Assembly: GCF_000835495.1 (NCBI RefSeq)
Contig: NW_015622541.1
Coordinates: forward strand, 558,001 to 622,000
Source: Cladophialophora immunda
Lineage: Eukaryota; Ascomycota; Eurotiomycetes; Chaetothyriales; Herpotrichiellaceae
Direction: 5' to 3'
Length of the DNA: 64,000 nucleotides
Shown piece by piece: positions 32,917-42,318 of this stretch (its first letter is position 1; each line of letters begins with the position of its first letter). Below the pieces are notes generated by a model, which was not told where the DNA came from, did no database searches, and saw only the letters and a program-made list of their open reading frames with translations. A program made the position numbers and the translations under genes.

Positions 32917-33785
32917 TCACCGGATGTCGTGGAAGCCACCATCATTGACCACCAGCGATCCATTCATATAGCTGCTCTCGTCACTCAACAAGAAGCTCAA
33001 GACGTTGGCTTGCTCCTCGGCGAAAGCCATCCTTCGCAAGGCAATGGCTTTACTGACTGGGGACTCCGCGTTTTCCTTCGATCCAATGATCCCTGCGGCG
33101 CCCATCGAGTGCTCGATCATTTTGGTCATAGTCCACCCCGGACACAGAGCATTAACTCGGATCCCATCTGGCCCGTAGAACTTTGCTCCGTTTTTCGTCA
33201 CTCCGACTGCAGCATACTTGGAGGGTGTGTATGCTGCCAACCCTGCCGCTTGGAGTCCTGAGATAGAGACGACATTTGCAATGGCTCCACGTTGTCCTGG
33301 AATCTTGTGTGGGGATGGCGGTTCGAATGAGATGGGGCGAGGGTCCTGAGTCTTCATTTGCAAGGCCTGGTATTTCTGGCACAACCACAAACCCTTGGTG
33401 TTGATGGCATGCGTCCTGCAAAGGTCAGAAGTGCCGGACATTAGCTTCGAGCTTCGCACCTTTCAAAGAGCTCGGTGGTAATGCTTTCTTCTTCAGCCCA
33501 TATGGATTCGCAGATGCCCGCACAGTTGGCGGCATAGTCAAGCCGGCCTGTCCACTCTGTCGACGAGGCGATGGCGTCTTTGACCTGTTGTTCCTGAGTG
33601 ACATCGAGTTTGAGAAACTTAGTCTTGACATTCCACTTCTTTGCGACTTCGTCCGATACTTTTCCACCTTCTTTTTCATCCATATCGGCTACCACGATCG
33701 AGATGCCACGGCTGGCCAGTTTGTGCGCAGTGGCTCGTCCGATGCCACCACTTCCACCGGTAATAAAAGCCACACGCTGTGCCAT
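32917..33785 (-). CDS. Short-chain dehydrogenase/reductase (classical SDR)
   Basis: Exons 33460-33785 and 32917-33415 (minus) encode 274 aa. MAQRVAFITGGSGGIGRATAHKL carries the TGxxxGIG cofactor motif; VADMDEKEGG after beta-2 ends in Asp, favouring NAD over NADP. NCAGI replaces the usual NNAG. The catalytic set is Ser in VVSISGLQ and YTPSKYAAV (YxxxK). PGWTMTKMIE and VVNDGGFHDIR form the C-terminal part. An insertion rich in Pro and Ser after the alpha-E helix (PRPISFEPPSPHKIPG) is longer than usual. It probably oxidises a secondary alcohol to the ketone or the reverse. Its start faces that of the Baeyer-Villiger monooxygenase, whose ketone substrate it could supply. Confidence 0.92.
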
Positions 33786-34709
33786 GCTGGCTATATCCTC
33801 GACTGCTGAGAGTTGAAAGGGAACAAGAAGCTGATGGGGTCGAGTTGGCCGTCATATCGAGCATCTATCTGTCATTAAGAAGGGTGGGACGGCGTACACC
33901 GCGAGACCGTTCAGCATGCTTGGTGATCCTCAGTCACATTTGCACCACCGTGGAGACGCATATCCGTATGAGGACTGGTAGCGATGCACACAACTGCAGC
34001 CATTGAGAGATGCGGGGAAGACGAAACAGTGACCGGGCTTCATCTCACCGGGCCGAGGGTGATCAAGAAGCTAGAAGTTTGTACAGACGGTGGGCGAGAC
34101 GCAGCCGCTCTGGAGGCATCTGAATGGCCGCCTCGGCGCAGCCTCCATCCAGCTGCTGCCAACCAAGAAAAAAATCCCCTCCAGCGTCTTGCTGCAACAG
34201 CCCCGCAAACACCACCTAGTCGACATGCACACCGCAGCTCTCGCTCCCTTCATTCCTACTCGTTCGCCTTGGAAAAGTCCTGACTGTCGCTTGTCCGAGT
34301 CAATCAGAGAATCAATGGCACATTGCCACGGAAGAAACCCCAGATTAAGTGCTATCTGACTCCAGGACTCCGTACAAAGGGCAAAATGCGTCCCTTCTTC
34401 CCCCACCACCCGAAAATCCCCATTCCACGGGATTCAAAACCCGCCCGACTAAAGCGATAGATCGGTGTGATGGAGCCTGTCATGGAGAGAGAGAGCACGT
34501 CGCTAACGCATTAGCTAGCGACGAACCCCGCCTGATATCCGACATTCAGTCCATTCTCATCGCTCTAGATCCCCCTGTATCTACTCGGTACAGCAGCCAT
34601 CGAGCCGACCGGCTGGGATCTCGCATTTTCCTTTCTCTGAAATCCCTTGCCATACTCTCCAAAATTCCATCAACCTCATCTTGAGAACTGGTATCATTCG
34701 GTCATCAAG
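33786..34709. promoter_or_regulatory. Divergent promoter between SDR and Baeyer-Villiger monooxygenase
   Basis: 924 bp between the two start codons with no gene in between. The divergent arrangement suggests joint control; I could not single out a binding site. Confidence 0.45.
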
Positions 34710-36395
34710 ATGGCGCCAATAGAGACGGATTTTGACGCCCTTATCGTCGGGGCGGGCTTCGGCGGTATCTACCAGCTGTATCGGCTGAGGGAGCTGGGCT
34801 TATCATGTAAGGTGATCGATATGGCCAGCGATGTGGGTGGTACTTGGTATTGGAATCGTTATCCTGGCGCAATGAGCGACACGGAGAGCTTCGTCTATCG
34901 ATTCTCGTGGGATAAAGAGGACTTGCAAACTTACCCGTGGACACATCACTACGTCAAACAGCCTGATGTTCTGGCATACCTGGAACATGTGGTCGAGCGG
35001 CATAACCTTCGAAAGGATATGCAATTCAACACCGAACTCCTCTCCGCCGTCTGGGACGATACCTCCAAATACTGGCAAATTGAATTGAGCACTGGACAGA
35101 GCCTCAAAGTACGATATCTCGTCACCGCATTGGGCTTGCTGTCGAAGGCCAACTACCCGGACATCCCTGGCATCGACAGTTTCCAGGGCCAGAAGGTGCA
35201 CACGGCGAAATGGCCCCAGGGACTTGACCTGACTGGTAAGCGTGTGGGCATTATCGGCTGCGGCTCGACAGGAGTGCAGGTCATCACCGACATAGCCTCA
35301 CGCGTCAAGTCTCTGACCTGCTTCCAGCGCCATCCTCAGTACAGCGTCCCCAGCGGCGATCGACCAGTCGACCCTAACTACCGCAAGTGGGTGAATGCGA
35401 ATTACGACGCCATTTTTAACCAGGTGAGAAACTCGGCCGTGGGCTTTGGGTTTGTCGAGTCCGAGAAGCCATTCAAGTCCGTGGCGTCCGCGGAGGAGCG
35501 TGAAAGCATCTTCGAAACCCTATGGGAGGCCGGTAACGGCTTCCGCTTCATGTTCGGCGGGTTCAACGACATCGCCACGGACCGAGAAGCCAACGAGGCT
35601 GCGTGCGAATTCATCCGCAAGAAGATCCGCCAAATCGTCAAGGACCCCGAGAAGGCCCGCAAGCTGCAGCCGCACGACTACTACGCGCGGCGCCCGCTCT
35701 GCGACGGCGGCTACTTTGAGCAGTTCAACCGCGACAACGTGGACGTCGTGAACCTACAGGAGACCCCCATCACGCGCATCACCGAGCGGGGCGTGCAGAC
35801 CAGCGACGGCAAGCTGTACGAGCTCGACGTGCTCATCTTCGCCACGGGCTTCGACGCCATCGAGGGCAACTACAACCGCATCCGCATCCGCGGCCGCGAC
35901 GGCCTCACCCTCAAGGACTACTGGGAACCAACCGGCCCGACGAGCTACTTGGGCGTCTCGGTGCCTCATTTCCCCAACCTGCTGATGATCACAGGTCCCC
36001 AGGGGCCCTTCACAAACCTCCCCCCCGCGCTCGAAGCTCACGTCGACCTCATCTCGCGCTTGATCGCGCGTGCCGAGGAGCTCCGCAAGTCCAGCCCCGA
36101 TGCTGCTCCCGTGCCCGTCGTCGAAGTGACGCCCGAGGCCGAGAAGGAGTGGTGTCTCGAGTGTGAGCGCGTCGCCGAGGGCAGTCTGTTCAAGGAAACG
36201 GCTAGTTGGATCTTTGGCCAGAATGTGCCGGGCAAGAAATACGCCTTGCGCTTCTTCTTTGGCGGCTTGAAGGCATTTTACGAGCATGTGCAGAGAGTCA
36301 TTGACAACGGCTATGTTGGATTCAAGGGCTTGGGAAACAAGACAGACGAGCCGGTGACGGCGGCAGAATCTAGAGCGGTGACGGCACGCCTTTAA
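34710..36395 (+). CDS. Type I Baeyer-Villiger monooxygenase
   Basis: An intronless gene of 561 aa, starting at the ATG right before the FAD-binding strand. Motifs in order: ALIVGAGFGGIYQLYRLRE (FAD), DVGGTWYWNRYPGAMSD, and the Baeyer-Villiger fingerprint FQGQKVHTAKWP in full FxGxxxHxxxWP form. Then come VGIIGCGSTGVQV (NADPH), DVLIFATGFDAIEGNY and the C-terminal NLLMITGPQGPF. It matches cyclohexanone/cycloalkanone-type monooxygenases in length and order. It converts a ketone to an ester or lactone with NADPH and oxygen in the cytosol. The lack of introns beside intron-rich neighbours, and a higher GC content in its 3' half, could mean transfer or retroposition, but both are weak hints. The partner SDR is divergent. 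Confidence 0.94.
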   Translation: MAPIETDFDALIVGAGFGGIYQLYRLRELGLSCKVIDMASDVGGTWYWNRYPGAMSDTESFVYRFSWDKEDLQTYPWTHHYVKQPDVLAYLEHVVERHNLRKDMQFNTELLSAVWDDTSKYWQIELSTGQSLKVRYLVTALGLLSKANYPDIPGIDSFQGQKVHTAKWPQGLDLTGKRVGIIGCGSTGVQVITDIASRVKSLTCFQRHPQYSVPSGDRPVDPNYRKWVNANYDAIFNQVRNSAVGFGFVESEKPFKSVASAEERESIFETLWEAGNGFRFMFGGFNDIATDREANEAACEFIRKKIRQIVKDPEKARKLQPHDYYARRPLCDGGYFEQFNRDNVDVVNLQETPITRITERGVQTSDGKLYELDVLIFATGFDAIEGNYNRIRIRGRDGLTLKDYWEPTGPTSYLGVSVPHFPNLLMITGPQGPFTNLPPALEAHVDLISRLIARAEELRKSSPDAAPVPVVEVTPEAEKEWCLECERVAEGSLFKETASWIFGQNVPGKKYALRFFFGGLKAFYEHVQRVIDNGYVGFKGLGNKTDEPVTAAESRAVTARL

Positions 36396-36700
36396 GATGG
36401 TGGGCCTCATGGCCGGACAGCAACAAGAAATCATTTACGAGACTGAGATAAACGAATTGCAAAAAAAAAATCATTAAAAAAAAATCAGAGTAATGTCTTC
36501 AATTTACTTTATGAATGCCAAAACCCTCCCTGTCCTGCACAGCCGTTAAGGATGAAAAGCAGATGCATCTCGTGATGCATCGAAAAGCACTGAATCAAGT
36601 ACAATGTCGTCATGAGTCGTGACCAAGTATTCCTCTCTGTATCAGCTCATTCCAAAGGAGACCCAACCCTCAGGCGGTGGGAATCTGTCGGTGTATGAAT
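36396..36700. other. Convergent gap with A-rich tract
   Basis: 305 bp between convergent genes. It holds two A-runs near 36460-36485, likely 3' UTR/polyadenylation sequence. Nothing else seen. Confidence 0.55.
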
Positions 36701-37399
36701 CTAGTATCTGCTGCCGCCGCCCCAGCTGCTGTTGCCGCTGCTGTGGTGCTGCTTCTTCTTGTCCTTCAAAAAGTCTTCAGCCACGCTGCCGAGAAGAGCA
36801 CCGCCGATGGTTCCCAGGAAGCCGTGGCCGGCCTGTTTGCCCAGGAAGTGGCCACCGAAGCCGCCACCGATGGCGCCGAGGAGGCCACGATCGCTCTCGG
36901 TCATCGGAGGAGCGTTGGGATCGTAGTTTGGCGCGTTGGGGTCAGTCGACTGAGGGGAAAATTGATGGTTGGCCACCTCGGGGGGCAGGCTTGTACCCTG
37001 CTGACCTGGTTGCTGTTGTTGACCACCGTGCTGGGCCATTTGTTGCTGGTAGGCCTGGTTCTGGGCGTAGGCATCGTTGCTGCCGTACTGCTGAGGGGCA
37101 TTGCTGCCATAGTATCCCGAATGGCCTTGTGGGTTGCTAGCGTCGTAGGCGCCGTACTGGTAGCCAGCTTGACCATGTTGGAAGCCGCCAGATTGCGGGG
37201 GACCGAAGGAATCTTGTCGGCGAGGTGGGCCAAAGCCTTGGTCTTGAGGAGGATATTGTTGTTGGTAGCCTTGTTGAGGAGGACACTGTTGATTGTATCC
37301 CTGCTGAGGAGGGTAGCCTTGACCGCCTCCGTATCCTTGCTGAGGGTATTGGGAGCCGTAGCCCTGACCGCCGCCGTAGGAATCGTAAGGACCAGACAT
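36701..37399 (-). CDS. Gly/Gln/Tyr-rich low-complexity protein with C-terminal glycine zipper
   Basis: A single frame of 232 aa. Residues 1-165 are low-complexity, made of repeats such as QGYPPQQGY, QQYPPQ and SGYYGSN, so Gln/Gly/Tyr-rich and prion-like. Residues about 172-205 are a glycine zipper: GLLGAIGGGFGGHFLG then GFLGTIGGALLGS, two short hydrophobic helices with G-x3-G spacing. The tail is Lys/His/Ser-rich and ends WGGGSRY. Such proteins are widespread in ascomycetes; some are stress-induced or membrane-associated, but the function is unknown. Two STRE-like CCCCT sites lie about 300 bp upstream in the promoter shared with the amidase gene. Confidence 0.85.
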   Translation of the reverse strand: MSGPYDSYGGGQGYGSQYPQQGYGGGQGYPPQQGYNQQCPPQQGYQQQYPPQDQGFGPPRRQDSFGPPQSGGFQHGQAGYQYGAYDASNPQGHSGYYGSNAPQQYGSNDAYAQNQAYQQQMAQHGGQQQQPGQQGTSLPPEVANHQFSPQSTDPNAPNYDPNAPPMTESDRGLLGAIGGGFGGHFLGKQAGHGFLGTIGGALLGSVAEDFLKDKKKQHHSSGNSSWGGGSRY

Positions 37400-38318
37400 T
37401 GTGGATGAGGCGAGGATGAGAGTAAGCCGCAGAAGATTCAGAAGGTTTGAAACCTAGAGTGAATGTGTTTTGATGTATGGAGAGCAACGAGCTGGATAGG
37501 TCGATGAGGAAAGGGGAGGATTTATACGAGGTGAGAAGGATGTGGGAAGAAGCTTGCGCAGCTCGAAGGAATCCAGACCGCAGACTGCAGCGTTGCGGTT
37601 GAGGATGGTGGTGAATCCGGACTCAGCAATTATTCACTCATCAGGCCGGCTTTGCACTGAAACGCGCAGCTGAGCCCCGCGGCACACAGAAGGACCCCTC
37701 CTTTTGGAGGGCCTTTGGAGGGGACTCGCCCAGTTCCGGGTGCCTCGTGCCCTCTGAGTGGTCACCCGGCTGTTCTTTCAGGTGGTGCTCGGGGTCCACA
37801 TGCGCCCCCCAAGGTCCAACAGTGATGCCTATTACGCACATATGGCCCAGCCCCTTCGTTTAACCAGATATTTCGGCCGATCACTCATCGATTGCTCCGG
37901 CTTGGCCGAACCCTTCGCTTCCGAGTCCAGGTGAGCGGCGGGGGAGATCACGTGGCCGTCGTCACAGCTGAAAACATCGTCACCAGCCATCAGCACCGCC
38001 AAAATCACCCACTCGCTGGTGTGGCGCAGTCTCTCCTCCCCTCGCGGCGATAGACGACAAGGACCAAAATCCCCTGCTCGGACATCAACGGTTAAATGCA
38101 ACACCTCGGTACTAGAGTATGTATCCCAATTCCACCCAGGCCCTGATCTCAACCAATACTCATTTCGCGCAAGATAGACTCCATCCACTGATTGTGCTAA
38201 CTCCGAGATCGCAGTCGACGCCCTAATCCGCGATTCAGTTTGCTCGAAATGCTCGCTCGTGTTGTTCATCCAGCTTGACCTTCCCGCTGACCTTTTTGCC
38301 CTGCTGATCAAGTAAAAG
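37400..38318. promoter_or_regulatory. Divergent promoter between glycine-zipper gene and amidase
   Basis: 919 bp with no gene. It includes STRE-like sites at 37695-37699 (CCCCT) and 37719-37723 (AGGGG) in opposite orientation within a palindrome-like stretch. Such sites bind Msn2/4-type stress regulators in fungi; use here is inferred. Confidence 0.35.
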
Positions 38319-40097
38319 ATGGCGACGCGTGACTACAAAGAGGCCTCGGCAATAGCTCGTAAGAGGAGAGCGGCCAACATTGCTGCCTTCTACAAGACTC
38401 CAGGATGGAACGAAGCAGACTTGCCCAAGAATCTGACCGAGTATGCGCTCAAATCTGACTACTACACCGACGACGAGCGCCAGATAATCCAATCAGAAGC
38501 CGATGTGATCCTCGAGAAGATTAAAACCAAGGAATGGACCGCACTGGAGGTCACCAAAGCCTTCTGCAAGGCATCCGCCTTGGCCCAGGAATTGACCAAC
38601 TGCTTGACCGAAGTACTCTATACCGAAGCAATTGAAAGAGCAAAATACCTCGATGATTACCTCGCGCGCACAGGGAAGACCCTCGGCCCGCTCCATGGAC
38701 TACCAATCTCGCTCAAGGACTGCTTCGTGACTGCACCACACCCTTCCAGCAACGGAATGGCGATCTATGCTAACGAGCCCTTGGAAAAAGATGCGTTACT
38801 GGTCACCATTCTGCGTGATCTGGGTGCGGTCTTCTACGTCAAGACAAATGTCCCTGTTGCCATGATGATGGCGGAAACAAACAACAACATCTGGGGAGAA
38901 TGTCGGAACCCTCTACACAAATACCTCACCCCCGGAGGATCTAGTGGTGGTGAAGGGGCTCTGATAGCCCTCAAAGCCTCGCCCTTGGGGATTGGCACAG
39001 ACATTGGTGGTAGCATCCGTATTCCCGCCGCATGGTGCAATCTGTACGGCTTGAAACCTAGCTTCGGTCGCTATCCGCACTATGGAGCCAAGCCGGGCAT
39101 AGCTGGTCAAGAGTATATTCTATCGGTCAACGGGCCAATGGCGAGATCTTTGAAGACGCTCCAGTTGTACTCGGAAGCCCTCTTATCCGAGGACGTGCGA
39201 CCTTGGGAATATGACCACAAAGTGAATCCAATCCCATGGAGGAAGAATGTTATTCAACCACCAGGCCGTAAACTTCGCTTCGGTCTAATTGGTGTCCACG
39301 ATGGTCTTGTCCATGTTCACCCACCCGTCGAGCGGGCTTTGAAGATGACCCAGGCTGCGCTTGAAAAGCAAGGCCACGAAGTCATTCCTTGGTCCACCGA
39401 AGATCACGAGGCGATTGTGAAGGTATGTGCTCCCATCGTTCTGCTTAATTGCACTCGTTTATTGACAACCCTAGAACCTCCAAGCAGCCTTCTTCGATCT
39501 TGGTGGCGCTGCCATTATGGACCTTATCAAGCCTTGGGGAGAGCCAGTTTTTCCGAGCATGGAAGGGTACGCAGTGGCGGCTGCCGCAGGTGAAGGGGAG
39601 CTTGGACCGACAAAGATGCGAATGATGAACCTCCGGCGTAATGAACTGCAGAAAGCCTACCTTGACCGATGGAATGCGACCGCTACGGACGGAAAACCAC
39701 GACTGGACGGGATAATCTGTGCCGCATCGCCATGGGCAGCTCCTCGGCTTGGTCAAACCCAGAAGCAGAGTTTGTATGTTGGCTATACGGGCTTTGTCAA
39801 CTTCCTGGGTAAGCATCGTACTTGTACTGTCTCCTTGCACCCATACTGATCAGAGTCAAATTAGACTTCGGCGCCTGTACCTTTCCGGTCACCTTTGCGG
39901 ACAAAGAGCTTGACAAGGCAAGAGATATGAGCACCTTCAAGCAATTGAGCGACATCGACGGCAGAATCCAACAAGATTACGATGCTGAGTTCTATCACGG
40001 AGCACCAGTGGCGTTGCAGATTGTCGGAAGGCGACTCGAGGAGGAGAAGATCCTCGAAATGTGCGAGGTTATCGACAACTGTTTGAAGATGGCCTAA
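38319..40097 (+). CDS. Amidase (amidase-signature family, acetamidase-like)
   Basis: Exons 38319-39422, 39475-39808 and 39865-40097 encode 556 aa. The amidase-signature triad is complete: Lys in LPISLKDCF, the cis-Ser in TPGGSSGGEGALIAL, and the nucleophile Ser in GIGTDIGGSIRIPA. The N-terminal helical part (YTDDERQIIQSEADVILEKI) and the C-terminal GAPVALQIVGRRLEEEKIL are typical of fungal acetamidase/general amidases. It hydrolyses small amides to acid and ammonia in the cytosol. Start chosen at the ATG 18 nt before conserved residues begin. It is divergent from the glycine-zipper gene and next to block B, where an amide or nitrogen source could be used, but that link is speculative. Confidence 0.93.
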
Positions 40098-40613
40098 ACC
40101 GCTAGCTCTCTGGCGGCCAAGGCAAGGCGTTCTTCGCTGATGGCTTCATTCTAACCGATCGAGGCGCCGGCCCCCTCACTGATCAACCTTGGGCTTAGTC
40201 TCAGCCTCACTCTTCTGAACTTTGAGACTTGAAATTACTTCTATGTTCTCTATTATTTCTTCTTTCTTGCAAGCCGAATCATTTTTCTACTAAAGCCTGC
40301 AGGTCGGTTTCCTCGCCGCAGTCTGGCGTCTGGGACCCCAAGGATTTCCGAAGTCTTTGTGTGCGTGGATGAGGCTGAACGGTAAGACATCACACGCACA
40401 AGGCGCAAGTGCCCTCAGCATGCAGCACGCTATTACTCCGGGCTGATATCGAAGGCGGCGTAGCGGAGGGCGGCGGCATGTCTGCACACTACACAGTGAG
40501 GCTGCAATCTTCCTTGCGAGAGCCTCAAGTCTTCTTTCTTGCCCGTCTCTTCCAAGCGCAGCCAAAACTCGTATCCTGTCTGTCGTTGTCTCTAACACCA
40601 CCATCACCGTGCA
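40098..40613. other. Intergenic region
   Basis: 516 bp between two plus-strand genes, with terminator and promoter sequence only; no gene recognised. Confidence 0.55.
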
Positions 40614-41541
40614 ATGTCTCCATCCTCACTACCGCCCAGGGTTTTCCTCGCCACAATCCTGTCCCTCTCCTTGTTGAGCCGCGGAGCACTTATCTGCTCA
40701 ACTACCACGTTCCCCTCCATCTACGACTCCTACCCAGATTGCGCGACCACATGTCTTGCCTGCACGGATGCCGACTACGTGGATAACTTTGCCAACAACT
40801 GCGACTACGCAAGCGGTGACTGCTGCTCCAGCACATACCACACCGTGATCAGCCAGACCTGGGCTTGCGTGAGCAACAACTGTGGCGATGGAGATCTCGC
40901 TCAGGATGCGTTTAATGTCTTTGTGAAGTTCTGCGCGGACCACAACGTGCCCTTGGCGGCTGGCGATGTCCCGACGGGGTATATACTTGAGGGCAATGGG
41001 GCTGGAAGTGGAAATAACAGTGGGTGCAGTCTTTCGTTGTCTCCCTGGTTCCTTGAGTCCGTGGAGCCATTTCCTCCCTGTGAGCCGATGATAACGAAAC
41101 ACCTTTCTTGTCTGCCTAGGCACAAACGGAACCGCCGGACCCGACAAGGGAAATGGCGGATCATCCCTGAGCGGCGGCGCGATCGCCGGCCTCGTCGTCG
41201 CCGTCGTGGGCACCGTCGCGACCGTCATCGGCTCGTACTACGGGTGGCGGGTGTGGCGAAGGAAGCATCCCGCCGCGAACAACAGCCACACCAACGACGC
41301 CGGTGCCGGCAACAACAACGCCAACAACGGCAACGCCAACAACAACAACAACGCGCTCGCCATGATCCACAACGGCCCCAACCCGAGACCGTGGGCCAAC
41401 CTGCCCGCCAACGCGACCGTGCAATATGACCGGAGAACCTCGAGTTTCATGGGCTATGTCACCACCGAAGAGCGCTTTCGGGTCACCACGCCGCCGCCGG
41501 CGCTGGTCGGCGGAGTTGGACGAGTCATTGGCGAAGTATGA
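40614..41541 (+). CDS. Cys-rich single-pass surface protein (CFEM-like ectodomain)
   Basis: Exons 40614-41019 and 41120-41541 encode 275 aa. A signal peptide (hydrophobic core FLATILSLSLLS) precedes an ectodomain of about 100 residues with ten Cys in a compact pattern (DCATTCLACTDADY, NCDYASGDCCSS, ACVSNNCG). It resembles CFEM-type or related fungal surface modules but does not match the classical spacing well enough to be sure. A Gly/Asn/Ser-rich stalk leads to one membrane helix (AGLVVAVVGTVATVIGSYYGW), then basic residues and a cytosolic tail with an Asn-rich tract. The shape is that of WSC/CFEM-type wall or plasma-membrane sensors in ascomycetes. Function unknown. Confidence 0.8.
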
Positions 41542-42318
41542 CCCCGGGTGTGTAGGTAGGTGGTTAGGTTGAGGTTATACAAAAGCAAGAGAGAGAAGAG
41601 CAGTGGGTCGCAATATGTATGTATGGGGGTGATGGATGCTTGATCATGCGGCTGGCGTCTGAGAGGCCAAAAAGCTGATCTGTGATCCAGTGATATTAGC
41701 GTTATATAAGACCCGACATATAGACGTCCATCGAGACATAAGGGACCATTTAATCCACGAGACCAACGACTCCTTCCAACCCTGTCTCTGCTCCACCCCC
41801 CTCCGCCTTCTCTCCCGCAGATCCTCTTGCTCTTCACATCGTGACAATGTTGGTGTAATCGCAAGAGCATCGTGTGGCCACCTTCGCTGCTACGGCCAGT
41901 GAAGGAAGCAACTTCGGGATCAATCAAGAAATTCAACGAGACAAATCATTTGCTTAAGACCGGCCCAGCACCGTTTGGCAACCCGACAGAAACAGACAGA
42001 GGAAATGGAAATTTGGCAAAGAAAATGTAGTATACGGGCATTTGCGCGGTGCAACGGTGACAAGAACATGCATGCGCCGCAGCCGCCGTCTACCAGACCA
42101 TTCTGCTGTACACTAACCGAGCCCGCCATTTCTCCCGCCAATCTTCGGAGTCTTTTTGTACCCTCATCATGGTCTTTCGTAAGTGATAATAAACTCCCGG
42201 TCCTGTCTTGAAACCCCAATGCCTCAGATGTTGCTTCCAGCCGAACCCAACAAAGTCATGGTCCCCGACAGTCAAAGTGGCCTTGACACGCTTTGCAATC
42301 CAACGCTGGCACGGACAA
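41542..42318. other. Convergent intergenic region
   Basis: 777 bp between the surface-protein stop (plus) and the acl1 stop (minus). No gene recognised. Confidence 0.55.
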
